A stretch of 64,000 nt of DNA. It comes from CALMEC01 sp031366605 (GTDB taxonomy: Bacteria > Actinomycetota > Thermoleophilia > Miltoncostaeales > Miltoncostaeaceae). The DNA lies in NCBI GenBank assembly GCA_031366605.1, contig JANLOO010000007.1, positions 88,701-152,700 of the forward strand, given 5' to 3'. The translations under genes were made by a program, and so were the position numbers. The notes under the pieces were generated by a model. It did not search any database, had not been told where the DNA came from, and was given only the letters and a program-made list of their open reading frames with translations. Shown here one piece after another: positions 42,480 through 51,439 of this stretch. How positions within the stretch are numbered: the first letter of the stretch is position 1; the number at the start of each line of letters is the position of its first letter.

Positions 42480-45400
42480 ATGAGAAGCCCGCAGAAATCC
42501 GTCCGTCGACTGTTGACGCTCGTCATCGCAGTCGCGCTCGCTGTGCCGACCCTGGGAGCCGCGGCTCCGCTCGTGGGCGACAACTTCGAGGCCGATGACG
42601 GCAACCTGATCGTCAACAGCTTCGCAAACGTCGACTGGAACACCGCTGGTCCGCAGGTCGATTTCGACCTGCCGTCGGCGAACGACGACAGCTTCACCAT
42701 GGGCGCGCAGGAGGACAACCCGGTTCAGACCTGGGGCGTGACGACCGCCCCGGTCAACGCGAAGGCCGACATCATCCGGACGTACACCAAGGCGGCCTTC
42801 CCGTTCTTCCGTTTGGGCATCGTCCGCAACCAGCAGGCCAACGGCACCGTGGCCTACCACGTCGAGTTCAACCAGTCGACCGCGAAGCATCCCAACGGTC
42901 TGCCGGTCCGCACCGTCGGCGACGCACTGGTCGTCTACGACTTCCAAGGCAACAACACGCAGGCGACGCTCACGTTGCACCGCTGGATCGCGTCAGGCGC
43001 CTGCGTCACCAACGCCGCCGCGCCGTGCTGGGGGACCGCAACCACCCTCAACGCGACCCAGGCGGTCGGCGCTGACAACCAGACCGCAGTGCTCGACACC
43101 GTGGCGAATCCCGACGAGACCCTCGCGCCCAAGACCTTCGACGAGCTGGCGATCAACCTCGCCACATCGCTGGGACTCCCGCAGAACAGGTGCATCAACT
43201 TCGGTCAGGTGTGGCTCAAGACGCGTGAGGGCGGTGCCTTCGGCTCGGCGCTTCAGGACCTGATGGGGCCGCTGCCGATCCATGTCGGCAACTGCGATGT
43301 CGCGATCGAGAAGGACGTCGTGGCGGTCAGTGGGACGACCTCGCTCAACCCCGCGTCGGCTCCGTTCAACGCAACGCTCGGGTACCGCATCCGGGTCTTC
43401 CTCGGCCCCAACAGTGCGCCCGTGGCGGCGGATCAGCTCGCGGTCAGCGACACCACGGTCAGCGACACGTTGTTGACGAACGCCCCGCTCGTACCGGTCC
43501 TCGCAAGTGGCAAAATCGTCGGGGACGACGGGGACAACGTCCTCGAGCAGGGTGAGCGCTGGGTCTACGCGTTGAACGCGACCGGCACACCGGTCGTCCA
43601 AGTCGCGACCACCTGTGCCGACGTCGTCAACTCGGCGAAGGTGGCCGTCACCAGCGGTGACACCGACCTGACCAACAACAAGGCGACGCGCACCACCCCG
43701 GTGGCCTGCGTCCCGGACATCGCGATCGAAAAATCCGGTCCGGCGTCAGTGAACTTCGGTGACACGATCACGTACACCGTGGACGTGTCGAACGTCGGGG
43801 ATCCGCTGCCGATCGCCCGGGCGGACCTCCACGTGACCGACCCGGCGGTTGCCGGGGCGGCGGAGCTGGAGTTCGCGAGCGTGGTCACCGGTGACGCCGA
43901 CACGCTGCTCGAGCAGGGTGACGTGTGGCGCTACAAGCTGGCCGGCGGCGGGGCGGTGACAATTCCGGGCGACGTGTGCACACCGATCGACAACACGGCG
44001 ATTGTCGCGGCGGTCTCGGGCGAGACCAACGTTGCCGACAACCAGAGCACCGCGACCACGATCGTCACCTGCACGCCGGACATCGCGATCACCAAGTCCG
44101 GTCCTGCGTCGGTGGGCTTCGGTGACACGATCACGTACACGGTGGACGTGTCGAACGTCGGGGATCCGCTGCCGATCGCCCGGGCGGACCTCCACGTGAC
44201 CGACCCGGCGGTCACAGGCGCGACCGAGCTGGAGTTCTCGGCAGTCGTCACCGGTGATGCCGACACCCTCCTGGAGAAGGGCGAGGTCTGGCGGTACGTC
44301 CTGTCCGGTGCGCAGCCGGTGACGCTCGCGGCGGACGTATGCGCGCCGATCGACAACACGGCGATCGTCGCCGCGGTCTCGGGCGAGACCAACGTTGCCG
44401 ACAACCAGAGCACCGTCACCACGATCGTCGCCTGCACGCCGGACATCGCGGTCACCAAGTCCGGTCCTGCCGAGGTCGAGAAGGGCGCCACGATCACCTA
44501 CACCGTGGACGTGACGAGTGTCGGCGACCCACTGCCGATTCGGCGGGCTGATCTTCATGTGACCGACCCGGCGGTCGCCGGGACGACTGCACTCGAGTTC
44601 TCGAGCGTCGTCACGGGTGATGCCGACACCCTGTTGGAGCAGGGCGAGGTCTGGCGGTACGAGCCGGCCGGAGGCGGGGCGGTGATTCTCCCGGCGTCCA
44701 CCTGCGGGAACATCGCCAACACAGCACTCGTCGAGACGGTGACCGGTGAGACCAATCTCGCGAACAACACCTCGAGCGTCACGACGTTCGTGCGATGCCC
44801 GGACTACACGGTCGTCAAGACACCCGGGGCCGCCAGTGTGCCGTTCAGCGCGGGTACGGTCAGCTGGTCGGTCGAGGTGACGAACACCGGCAACGTCGAT
44901 CTGGCCAACCCGGTGCTGGCCGACGCCACGGTGACGTTGGCCGGTCCGTCCTCGTCGCTCGGCGGCGAGGACGATCCGGCGGTCTTCCAGACGGGCGAGG
45001 TCCTGACCTACACGGGCACCGAGCAGATCGCCGACCGCTGCGGCCAGATCGAGAACACGGTCTCGGCGACGGTCCAATACGGGCAGGTTCATATCGCCCG
45101 GGCCGCCAGCGCCACCACGACCGTCGTGTGCACGCCGAACATCGCGATCACCAAGTCCGGTCCGCCGACGCTCGATTTCGGTGCAACGATCAGTTACGCG
45201 GTGACCGTGACCAGCGTGGGTGACCCGCTGCCGATTCCACGTGCCGATATCCACGTGACCGACCCGGCGGTCGCCGGGACGACGGAGTTGGTGTTCTCAT
45301 CGGAGACCAACGGCGACGGGGACACCCTGCTCGAGCCCGGCGAGACATGGACGTACAGCCTGCCCGACGCACCGTTGACGCTCGCCGCCAACCAGTGCAC

Positions 45401-46589
45401 CCCGATCGACAACACCGCGATCGTGGCGCAGCTCACAGGTGAGACCGACTCCACCGACAACCAGAGCACCGTCACGACGAACGTCATCTGCACCCTCAAC
45501 CTCACCATCGCGAAGACGTCCGACAAAGCCACCTACGCAGCGGGTGAGACCATCACCTACACCGTGACGGTCACCAACAGCGGCCAGTCGGCGGTGCCGT
45601 TCGCGGCCATCCAGGTCTCGGACCCGACCCTCCCGGGGTTGGCGCTGGTGGGCGAGCCTCCCGTCGAACTTGCGTCCGGACAGAGCGCCACCTACACCGG
45701 TACGCGTCAGACGACACCGGCCGACTGCGGCTCCGTGCCGAACACGGCCACGGTCGTCCTCAACGTCGACGCACAGGAGACCACGCTGCAGGACAACAGC
45801 GCAACCCACACGGTGACGGTGACCTGCACCACGGACATCGCGATCGTCAAGCGCGCTGACAAGGCGACGTACGCACCGGGTGAGACGATCACGTACTCCG
45901 TGACGGTCACCAACACCGGTCAGCTGGCGATTGCGTTCTCGGCGATCCAGGTGTCCGATCCAACGCTGCCGAATCTGACCCTCGTCGGGACCGCCCCGCA
46001 GGCGCTCGCCCCTGGTGAGACCCTGACCTACACCGGGAGCCGTCAGGTGACCGCCGCCAATTGCGGGCAGGTGCCGAACACGGCGACAGTCGCCCTGTTG
46101 GATGTTCCGACCGAAACCACGACAGCGAACAACACATCATCGGTGAGCGTCGCGGTGGCCGGTCCTGCGTGCAGCCCGACCGTTGTCGTCGCCGGCGATC
46201 AGGCCACGGGCCTCAGCATCACGAAGGTCGGTCCGAAGTCCAGCCAGGTGCGCAAGGCGGTGCGGTACACGCTCCGGATCACCAACACCGGACCGGTCGC
46301 GGCCCGCAACGTCATCGTCCGCGACCCGGTTCCGTCCGGCATGACCGTCGCCAAGCTGCCGGTCAACGCGACGTTCGGCAAGGGCCAGGTGCGCTGGAGC
46401 ATCGGTGACCTGCAGCCCGGTCAGAGCGTGAGGGTTCAGGTCCTGCTTCGGGCTGAGGGGAACGTGACGCGCAGGATCTGCAACGTCGGTTTTGCGAGCG
46501 GCGGCAACGCACCTGAGGTGAACGCTCGGGCGTGCACGCGGTTCCTCAAGGTCGGTCGCACGATCCGTGTTCCGGTCGTCACCGGTTGA
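42480..46589 (+). CDS. Very large secreted DUF11-repeat protein
   Basis: 1369-residue secreted protein. Signal peptide about 1-28 (RRLLTLVIAVALAVPTLGAAA). The N-terminal 270 residues form an unrecognised beta-rich domain, then about nine Ig-like DUF11 repeats of 112-127 residues, several starting PDIAI-[ET]-KSGP and containing VTGDADTLLE-x-GEVWRY. The C-terminal repeat ends in IRVPVVTG, shared with the VWA protein upstream. The ATG at 42480 is chosen for the signal peptide and for AAGGA upstream; the frame is open to 42066 but that part overlaps the hydrolase remnant. Probably a surface stalk or matrix protein. Confidence 0.87.
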   Translation: MRSPQKSVRRLLTLVIAVALAVPTLGAAAPLVGDNFEADDGNLIVNSFANVDWNTAGPQVDFDLPSANDDSFTMGAQEDNPVQTWGVTTAPVNAKADIIRTYTKAAFPFFRLGIVRNQQANGTVAYHVEFNQSTAKHPNGLPVRTVGDALVVYDFQGNNTQATLTLHRWIASGACVTNAAAPCWGTATTLNATQAVGADNQTAVLDTVANPDETLAPKTFDELAINLATSLGLPQNRCINFGQVWLKTREGGAFGSALQDLMGPLPIHVGNCDVAIEKDVVAVSGTTSLNPASAPFNATLGYRIRVFLGPNSAPVAADQLAVSDTTVSDTLLTNAPLVPVLASGKIVGDDGDNVLEQGERWVYALNATGTPVVQVATTCADVVNSAKVAVTSGDTDLTNNKATRTTPVACVPDIAIEKSGPASVNFGDTITYTVDVSNVGDPLPIARADLHVTDPAVAGAAELEFASVVTGDADTLLEQGDVWRYKLAGGGAVTIPGDVCTPIDNTAIVAAVSGETNVADNQSTATTIVTCTPDIAITKSGPASVGFGDTITYTVDVSNVGDPLPIARADLHVTDPAVTGATELEFSAVVTGDADTLLEKGEVWRYVLSGAQPVTLAADVCAPIDNTAIVAAVSGETNVADNQSTVTTIVACTPDIAVTKSGPAEVEKGATITYTVDVTSVGDPLPIRRADLHVTDPAVAGTTALEFSSVVTGDADTLLEQGEVWRYEPAGGGAVILPASTCGNIANTALVETVTGETNLANNTSSVTTFVRCPDYTVVKTPGAASVPFSAGTVSWSVEVTNTGNVDLANPVLADATVTLAGPSSSLGGEDDPAVFQTGEVLTYTGTEQIADRCGQIENTVSATVQYGQVHIARAASATTTVVCTPNIAITKSGPPTLDFGATISYAVTVTSVGDPLPIPRADIHVTDPAVAGTTELVFSSETNGDGDTLLEPGETWTYSLPDAPLTLAANQCTPIDNTAIVAQLTGETDSTDNQSTVTTNVICTLNLTIAKTSDKATYAAGETITYTVTVTNSGQSAVPFAAIQVSDPTLPGLALVGEPPVELASGQSATYTGTRQTTPADCGSVPNTATVVLNVDAQETTLQDNSATHTVTVTCTTDIAIVKRADKATYAPGETITYSVTVTNTGQLAIAFSAIQVSDPTLPNLTLVGTAPQALAPGETLTYTGSRQVTAANCGQVPNTATVALLDVPTETTTANNTSSVSVAVAGPACSPTVVVAGDQATGLSITKVGPKSSQVRKAVRYTLRITNTGPVAARNVIVRDPVPSGMTVAKLPVNATFGKGQVRWSIGDLQPGQSVRVQVLLRAEGNVTRRICNVGFASGGNAPEVNARACTRFLKVGRTIRVPVVTG
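43713..44801 (+). repeat. Tandem 363-bp repeats inside the DUF11 gene
   Basis: Units begin at 43713, 44076 and 44439 with exact 363-bp spacing (121 codons). The first two are nearly identical over part of their length: 43755-43849 and 44118-44212 differ at a single base in 95, which suggests recent duplication or gene conversion. Later units (from 44799, 45135, 45495, 45831) are more diverged, with spacings of 336-360 bp. Confidence 0.8.
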
Positions 46590-46596
46590 CCATTCC

Positions 46597-46637
46597 TTCG
46601 GGCGGGGTCTGGGAGCATCCCTCCCGCCCCGCCCGAA
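46597..46637 (+). terminator. Terminator after the large DUF11 gene
   Basis: Perfect 11-bp stem TTCGGGCGGGG / CCCCGCCCGAA with a 19-nt loop, 8 bp after the stop codon. Confidence 0.7.
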
Positions 46638-46757
46638 CCCTGCCGTTCACTCATTTCTCAACCAGAGCGACTCACGCGCCCTAGCCGAAGGAAGCCAGCC
46701 CCTCCAGCCGGACGATGGTCGGGATCGTCCGGCTCGGGCGGCTGGCAACGCCTGGAA

Positions 46758-47120
46758 TCAGCTTTTCTTGGCGTAGATCTCCATGCCGGTGAAGTCGACC
46801 TGGACGCAGGGCTCATCGCCCACGACCCAGGCGTCGTGGCCCGGGGGGATCACGAGCACGTCGCCCGGGCCGATCTGCTTTTCGGTCCCGTCGTCCATTC
46901 GGACGACCATCCGACCCGAAATGCAGTAGCCCATGTGCGGCGCTTGGCAGCTGTCGGTGCCGGCGATCGGCTTGACGTGCTCCGACCAGCGCCAGCCCGG
47001 CTCGAACGTCCCCCGCCCGACTACTCCGCCGGCCAGCTTCACGATCTCAACCCGGCCTTTGTCCACGAAGGGACGGGTCTCATCCGCCTGGTCGTGGTTC
47101 CGTATCTCGAACTCGGCCAT
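46758..47120 (-). CDS. Cupin domain protein
   Basis: 120-residue single-domain cupin. Cupin motif 1 is around WRWSEHVKPI ... HMGYCISGRMVVRMDDG and motif 2 around PGDVLVIPPGHDAWVVGDEP. The ATG at 47120 has GGGAGG 6 nt upstream; an earlier ATG at 47147 would add nine residues and overlap the upstream frame by ATGA. The function is unknown; small cupins bind a metal or act as enzymes or sensors. Confidence 0.82.
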   Translation of the reverse strand: MAEFEIRNHDQADETRPFVDKGRVEIVKLAGGVVGRGTFEPGWRWSEHVKPIAGTDSCQAPHMGYCISGRMVVRMDDGTEKQIGPGDVLVIPPGHDAWVVGDEPCVQVDFTGMEIYAKKS

Positions 47121-47143
47121 GAAAGCCTCCCTGGTTGCTGTCT

Positions 47144-47383
47144 TCATCGCGACCCTACCCCTGATCCCCTCCGTGTCAACGCCTCTTGACCGTCACCGAC
47201 CTCCCGGCGGCGCAGCCACGGCCCGAACACCGCGCGCAGGAAGAGCGGGCGCAGCAGGCCGACGATGACGCCGAGCCCGATCCCCAGAACGCCCTGATCC
47301 ACCGGTGACGCGCCGAGCGGTAGTCGGCGTGCTGGGGTGGCCACCACCCGACCCGTGGGATTGGGATCTGAAGCATCAATCAC
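47144..47383 (-). CDS. Possible small membrane protein upstream of the cupin
   Basis: 79-residue candidate from a GTG at 47383 with GGGAAGG upstream. One strongly hydrophobic segment (GVLGIGLGVIVGLLRPLFL) is followed by a basic Arg-rich tail. Codons in the middle end mostly in G/C as in real genes here, and its stop overlaps a possible cupin start (ATGA). No family recognised; the evidence is weak. Confidence 0.4.
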   Translation of the reverse strand: MIDASDPNPTGRVVATPARRLPLGASPVDQGVLGIGLGVIVGLLRPLFLRAVFGPWLRRREVGDGQEALTRRGSGVGSR

Positions 47384-47554
47384 AGCCCGAAGGACCCTTC
47401 CCCGGCTTGCCCTACTGAGGGCCTCCACCCCATCGGTCCGGGAAGATCTCTGTGGACTCGCTTTGGCCACAGGTGGTTCGCTCTGATGTGAATCCTGGTC
47501 GCCTCCGCAACCTCGAAACAGGGTGGGATGACACCTCGATTCAGGAGTGGATAC

Positions 47555-47584
47555 CACCCCGAAACGGGGTGTTTGCGATACAGT
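47555..47584 (+). promoter_or_regulatory. Palindrome and -10 element before the ATPase gene
   Basis: CACCCCG-aaa-CGGGGTG (47555-47571), perfect 7-bp arms, lies directly before TACAGT (47579-47584), which is 5 nt from the ATG at 47590. This fits a leaderless promoter with an upstream operator, possibly autoregulated by the ATPase's winged-helix part or by another regulator. Confidence 0.5.
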
Positions 47585-47589
47585 GGGGT

Positions 47590-48693
47590 ATGGCCGAAAA
47601 TCCGTTCGTCTACTCCCGCGTCCTGGCCCCCGGTGATGTCGTCAACCGCGAGGCAGAGGTCGATGCCCTGCTCGAGGACGCTTTGGGGGGCCACTACGTC
47701 CGGCTCGTCGCTCCCCGGCGGTACGGCAAGACGAGCCTCATGGGCAAGGTCCTGGCGCAGGCCAAGCGTCGCCATGGGTTGACCGGCGTTCTGGTGGACT
47801 TCTTCGGGGTCGTGAGCCTGGCCGATGTCGCGATCCGCGTCGAGCGTGCCTATGCACATCATCTTGACGGCGGCCTGCGCACAAAAGTCGAGAGCCACCT
47901 GAAGACCTTGGGGCTTGGCCTGTCGCTCGGGGTGCAGGGGATCTCTGTCAGGCTCCATCGGCGGTCGGACGATGTCGACCCCCTGCCCGCGCTGCACGCG
48001 CTGCTCGACCTGCCGCGCGAGGCGAATCGGCATACCGGCAGGCGGGTCCTCGTCGTGTTCGACGAGTTTCAGGACGTCCTGGCGCTGGATGGGGTGGACG
48101 GGATCATCCGCAGTCACATCCAGCATCAGGGGGAGGTTGCCTCGTATGTGTTCTGCGGCAGCCAGCCCGGGATGATGGCGCGCCTGTTCGGGCAACGAGA
48201 CCGCCCCTTGTTCGGTCAGGCAAAGGCGATGGAACTCGGTCCGCTCACCGACGCCGACCTGGGCGCCTACATCGAGCGACGCTTCGCAAAGAACGACCGG
48301 TCCGCGGGTGAGGTCCTCCAGGCGTTGCTCACCACCAGTCGTGGCCACCCCCAGCGGGCGATGTTCCTCGCCCATCACCTCTTCGCGCAGGTCAGATCCG
48401 GCAAGTCCGCGGATGCAGTCCACTGGCAGCTGGCATTGGACGCTGCCCTCGCCGGCGTCGACGAAGAGTTCGAAGCGCACTGGCGCGCACTCAAGGTCGT
48501 CGATCAACGTGTCCTGCGCGCCATCGCCACGTACGGCTCGCCCTACCGAGAGGACGCCATCGATGCGCTCGCCCTGACGTCGGGCGCGATTGCGGCCGGG
48601 CTGACACGCCTCCGCGACAACGGCGAGGTGACACGCGACGGCTTCCGCATCGTCGATCCACTGCTGGAACTCTGGATCCGCCGCCGCTTCTAA
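47590..48693 (+). CDS. AAA-type ATPase with C-terminal winged helix
   Basis: 367 residues. Walker A is APRRYGKTSL (about 41-50) and Walker B VLVVFDEF (153-160), then a sensor-like YVFCGSQPGMM and a C-terminal winged-helix part (YGSPYREDAIDALALTSGAIAAGLTRLRDNGEV). The layout matches the archaeal-type/ORC-like ATPase family common in bacteria and often linked to mobile or defence loci. The ATG at 47590 is preferred; the frame extends to 47452 through the promoter palindrome. It ends 25 bp before the first attachment-site repeat, so it lies just outside the integrated elements. Confidence 0.85.
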   Translation: MAENPFVYSRVLAPGDVVNREAEVDALLEDALGGHYVRLVAPRRYGKTSLMGKVLAQAKRRHGLTGVLVDFFGVVSLADVAIRVERAYAHHLDGGLRTKVESHLKTLGLGLSLGVQGISVRLHRRSDDVDPLPALHALLDLPREANRHTGRRVLVVFDEFQDVLALDGVDGIIRSHIQHQGEVASYVFCGSQPGMMARLFGQRDRPLFGQAKAMELGPLTDADLGAYIERRFAKNDRSAGEVLQALLTTSRGHPQRAMFLAHHLFAQVRSGKSADAVHWQLALDAALAGVDEEFEAHWRALKVVDQRVLRAIATYGSPYREDAIDALALTSGAIAAGLTRLRDNGEVTRDGFRIVDPLLELWIRRRF

Positions 48694-48718
48694 CCGGCCG
48701 GCGCGCGTCATTGGCCCA

Positions 48719-48765
48719 ACCGAAGCCGACGCGGGGACTCGAACCCCGGACCCCATCATTACGAG
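48719..48765. repeat. Attachment-site copy A (tRNA-Thr 3' duplicate)
   Basis: 47 bp identical to the 3' part of the tRNA-Thr(CGT) gene at 57185-57231, in the same orientation, from just outside the 3' end to the anticodon loop. It marks the outer (left) end of the tandem integrated elements. Confidence 0.85.
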
Positions 48766-49175
48766 CAAGCGGCAGGACTTGCAGTTGCTTGCGCCTGTTG
48801 CGCGTGATGCCGCTAATCACAGGGTTCTCGGGTCTCGGAGGGGCTAGGCGTTTGCGGATGTTCACGGGCCTTGTGTTGCCACCGCGTTGCCACCTTTCCT
48901 CTTCTTGCTGCAGTGCCCGGCCGCCCGGGGGAGTACGATGCGTGTAACCAACGAGCCAAGTCGCGCTTCCGCCCTAGGGGCAGGCCTTTCGTGGCCTCTG
49001 CGACGCCGGTGGTCTTCCTCGTTGCGACCGATTGACGGTCGATGCCCTGGTCACTCCAGCGGGCCAACGGAAGGGGGATGTCGTGCTGCGCAAGCTGCTC
49101 GCACAGCTATCGAAATGATTCCGCAAGAAGGCCTGATCGTCCGTTGCCACTCGCCCTCGATCGAGGAGGATCGGC
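48766..49175. other. Left end of element 1, no clear gene
   Basis: 410 bp without a convincing gene. The short frames on both strands lack family features. It contains the arm-type repeats at 48874-48893 and ends with the GAGGAGG ribosome-binding site of the 39-residue gene. Confidence 0.4.
48874..48893. repeat. Arm-type repeat pair, left end of element 1
   Basis: TGTTGCCAC (48874-48882) and CGTTGCCAC (from 48885), about 110 bp inside copy A. Matching pair near the other end of the element at 52598-52618. Probable integrase arm-binding sites. Confidence 0.5.
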
Positions 49176-49295
49176 ATGGCAGGGAAGTCGAAGAAGCATC
49201 GTGTGCCCAACCCCGTTTCCCTGGGAACCGAGGCGAAGGCGCCGATGCTCAGCTTGAAGGTGAAGAAGCAGAAGAAGACGTCGCGCGGGAAGTAG
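49176..49295 (+). CDS. 39-residue lysine-rich small protein
   Basis: Short gene with a strong ribosome-binding site (GAGGAGG, 6 nt before the ATG). The product begins MAGKSKKHRVPNP and ends LKVKKQKKTSRGK: 12 Lys plus Arg in 39 residues, no hydrophobic segment. Not recognised. It could bind nucleic acid or be a small ribosome-associated or antitoxin-like peptide; the evidence is the ribosome-binding site and the strongly biased composition only. Confidence 0.5.
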   Translation: MAGKSKKHRVPNPVSLGTEAKAPMLSLKVKKQKKTSRGK

Positions 49296-49380
49296 CACGC
49301 AGCGGCCTCGGGCCGACGTCGGCAGGTGACGAAGGCGCTCCCACAGGCTGGCCCCTCCGGGCGCGATCTGGGGGCCTCGG

Positions 49381-49641
49381 GTGAGTCAGTTCTTCGGAAG
49401 CAATCCCGCCGCACAGTCGCCTGAGGGGCCGAAGCGTGGACCGTGGCGCCGAGGCGTGCCACGAACCTGGCGGGATGCGCTCGACCTGCCCGAAGCGCCC
49501 GACGAGCCACGAGAGGTCGCAACCGGAGAGCTCCAAGCGCCCTCAAGCGTGTCTCCCTCCCCCAGCGACATCGTCGACGAGTCCTCGGAGCAGTCGTTCC
49601 CGTGCTCAGATCCTCCCAGCTGGGGCCCAGGCCTCGTGTGA
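49381..49641 (+). CDS. 86-residue hypothetical protein
   Basis: Starts at GTG 49381. Mostly disordered, Pro/Ser/Glu-rich, with a C-terminal DIVDESSEQSFPCSDPPSW that matches a short motif (VDEASxESFPASDPPxW) found at the ends of many small bacterial proteins of unknown function. No other feature. The family motif supports it being a real gene. Confidence 0.55.
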   Translation: MSQFFGSNPAAQSPEGPKRGPWRRGVPRTWRDALDLPEAPDEPREVATGELQAPSSVSPSPSDIVDESSEQSFPCSDPPSWGPGLV

Positions 49642-49763
49642 TTCCCGCGGCAGGCGATCGAGTGCGGCGTCAGGGTCAGCGCCGCGGCAGACGAGACCGC
49701 TTTCGGGCTCCACCTGCCTGCTGTTCGCGGCCGTGACCTTGCGTTTGCCCCCTCCCGGCCGAC

Positions 49764-51167
49764 TCAAGCACCTGCGATCTCGTCGTAGAGGGTCGCGACG
49801 TCCGACGCGATTGCCGGCCAGGTGAAGCGCTGGGCCACCATCGCTCGCCCGTTGGCCCCGCGTAGCGCCCGTTCGGCCGTGTCGCTCGCCGCGGTTGCGA
49901 GCGCGTCGGCGAGTGCGGCCTCGTCGTCCGGAGGCACGAGCCAGCCCGTCCGGGTGGGAGAGGCAGGATCGGCGTCGATGAACGTCGGTGGCCCTGCGGC
50001 GTCGCAAGCGATCGGCGGCACGCCCATCGCCATCGCCTCCACGTAGACCAGACCGAAGCTCTCGGCCACCGAGGGCACGGCCAGCAGATCCGCTGAGGCG
50101 AGGGCCAGCGCCAGGTGGCGGTGTCCACGCCACCCAGCCAGATAGACCTCGGCGGCCCAGGGGGAAGCCGCCGCGGCGTGAGCGGGGTGCTCGCCCTCCC
50201 ACTCCCCGGTCGCGCCGCCCCACAGCACTAGGGGCAGCGGATGCCCAAGTAACTCACGAGCGCGGGCGTGGGCACGCACCAGGAGCGCCGTGCGTTTGAC
50301 GGCGGTGAACCGACCGACGAACAGCACGATGACGGCCGCGGGGTCGAGGAGTGGCGCGAGCTGCGCCGGCTGGTACCGCATGGAGCCGGGCCAGGGGTCC
50401 TCGGGCGTCCAACCCCGGGGCTCCTCGCACAGCCAGCGCCGCCAGCGGGCGGCCCGCTCAGCCGGGTCGGCGCGAGCCCCGTTGAACACGCCGGGGTCGA
50501 CGCCGTTGGGCACGAGCACGATCTTGTCGCGGGCCAGTCGCAGCAACCGGGCGGCCAGGTCGGCTGCGGCGGTCGAGCAGGCGAGGATGCGCGTCGACCG
50601 CGCCGCCCAGCCGCGCATCCGTTGCGCCCAGACCGCGCCGTGTGGCCAGAGGGCCCCATCCTCGATGGCCTGGAGCATGAGCAGCTCGGTCCCGTGGAGG
50701 TGGGTCACCACGGGCAGGTCCGGCGCCAACCGGGCGAGCGCTTCGTGCGCCGGAGTGAGGTGGTGCAGGTGGACAACCTGGACGCCTGCGAGCACCCCCG
50801 GCGCCCCGAGGATGACCATCCACGCGGCCACGTGGTGCTCGTAGGTCGCGTCGTCGAGCGACGCGAACACCCGGTCCGGCGCGCCCGGGCGGTCTTCGTA
50901 GGAGGGGTGAAGCGGCGGGCTCGCATTCATCGGGTCCGGTGCGCGTATCGCCGCGTCGTAGGGCACCGTCACCACGTCGCCTACGCTGCGGAAGAACGAC
51001 AACGCGTGCCCTGGCTTGCCGGGGGCGCCGAGCGACCCAGCCACCACCCGGGCGTGCCACCCCGTCCCGGTATCCACCAGGAACCGACTCAAGTAGCGCA
51101 CCACCTGCGCTGAGCCGCCACGCGGGAAGAACACGAGGATATGGAGCGCGACGCGGGGAATGGGCAT
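49764..51167 (-). CDS. Glycosyltransferase (GT4-like)
   Basis: 467-residue GT-B glycosyltransferase. The N-terminal domain has GGSAQVVRYLSRFL; the C-terminal domain has VPNGVDPGVFN, VLFVGRFTAVKRTALLVRA and the donor-site VPSVAESFGLVYVEAMAMGVPPIA (E-x7-E type), then TGWLVPPDDEAALADAL. It transfers a sugar from a nucleotide donor to an unknown acceptor. It is the largest gene on element 1 and stands alone, with no polysaccharide cluster around it. Confidence 0.88.
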   Translation of the reverse strand: MPIPRVALHILVFFPRGGSAQVVRYLSRFLVDTGTGWHARVVAGSLGAPGKPGHALSFFRSVGDVVTVPYDAAIRAPDPMNASPPLHPSYEDRPGAPDRVFASLDDATYEHHVAAWMVILGAPGVLAGVQVVHLHHLTPAHEALARLAPDLPVVTHLHGTELLMLQAIEDGALWPHGAVWAQRMRGWAARSTRILACSTAAADLAARLLRLARDKIVLVPNGVDPGVFNGARADPAERAARWRRWLCEEPRGWTPEDPWPGSMRYQPAQLAPLLDPAAVIVLFVGRFTAVKRTALLVRAHARARELLGHPLPLVLWGGATGEWEGEHPAHAAAASPWAAEVYLAGWRGHRHLALALASADLLAVPSVAESFGLVYVEAMAMGVPPIACDAAGPPTFIDADPASPTRTGWLVPPDDEAALADALATAASDTAERALRGANGRAMVAQRFTWPAIASDVATLYDEIAGA

Positions 51168-51439
51168 CCGAGGACCACCCTAGACCGATCGACGCGATCC
51201 ACCACCAGAGAAGGTGACCGCTGACACGAGCACCCCGAGACAATCCCCGGCAACCGTGTCGAATGGATACCCATCGTCCTCTGCCCGGGACGGATCGTCC
51301 GGGCCGTCGACGGCATGGCGGCGGCGGTCCAGCAGGAGTCGGTGCTGTGACACTCCGCGCGGATCGCGACGGCCGGCCGGCTCCGTGCCGATCGCGAGCC
51401 TCTCCGGAGGCTGATCTCAGACGCTCAGCAGCTTAGGGG

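Noticed and set aside
43746..45254. 502-codon minus-strand frame in the DUF11 repeats
   Set aside because: Repeats on the + strand create a repetitive antisense frame; no domain and no start signals.
47384..47557. Longer version of the small membrane frame upstream of the cupin
   Set aside because: The extension has no hydrophobic or family features and overlaps the ATPase promoter; only the 47144-47383 part is kept, at low confidence.
48813..49067. Minus-strand frame near attachment copy A as a possible integrase C-terminus
   Set aside because: No catalytic Arg/His/Tyr pattern of a tyrosine recombinase; ends inside sequence with arm-type repeats, so not accepted as an integrase remnant.
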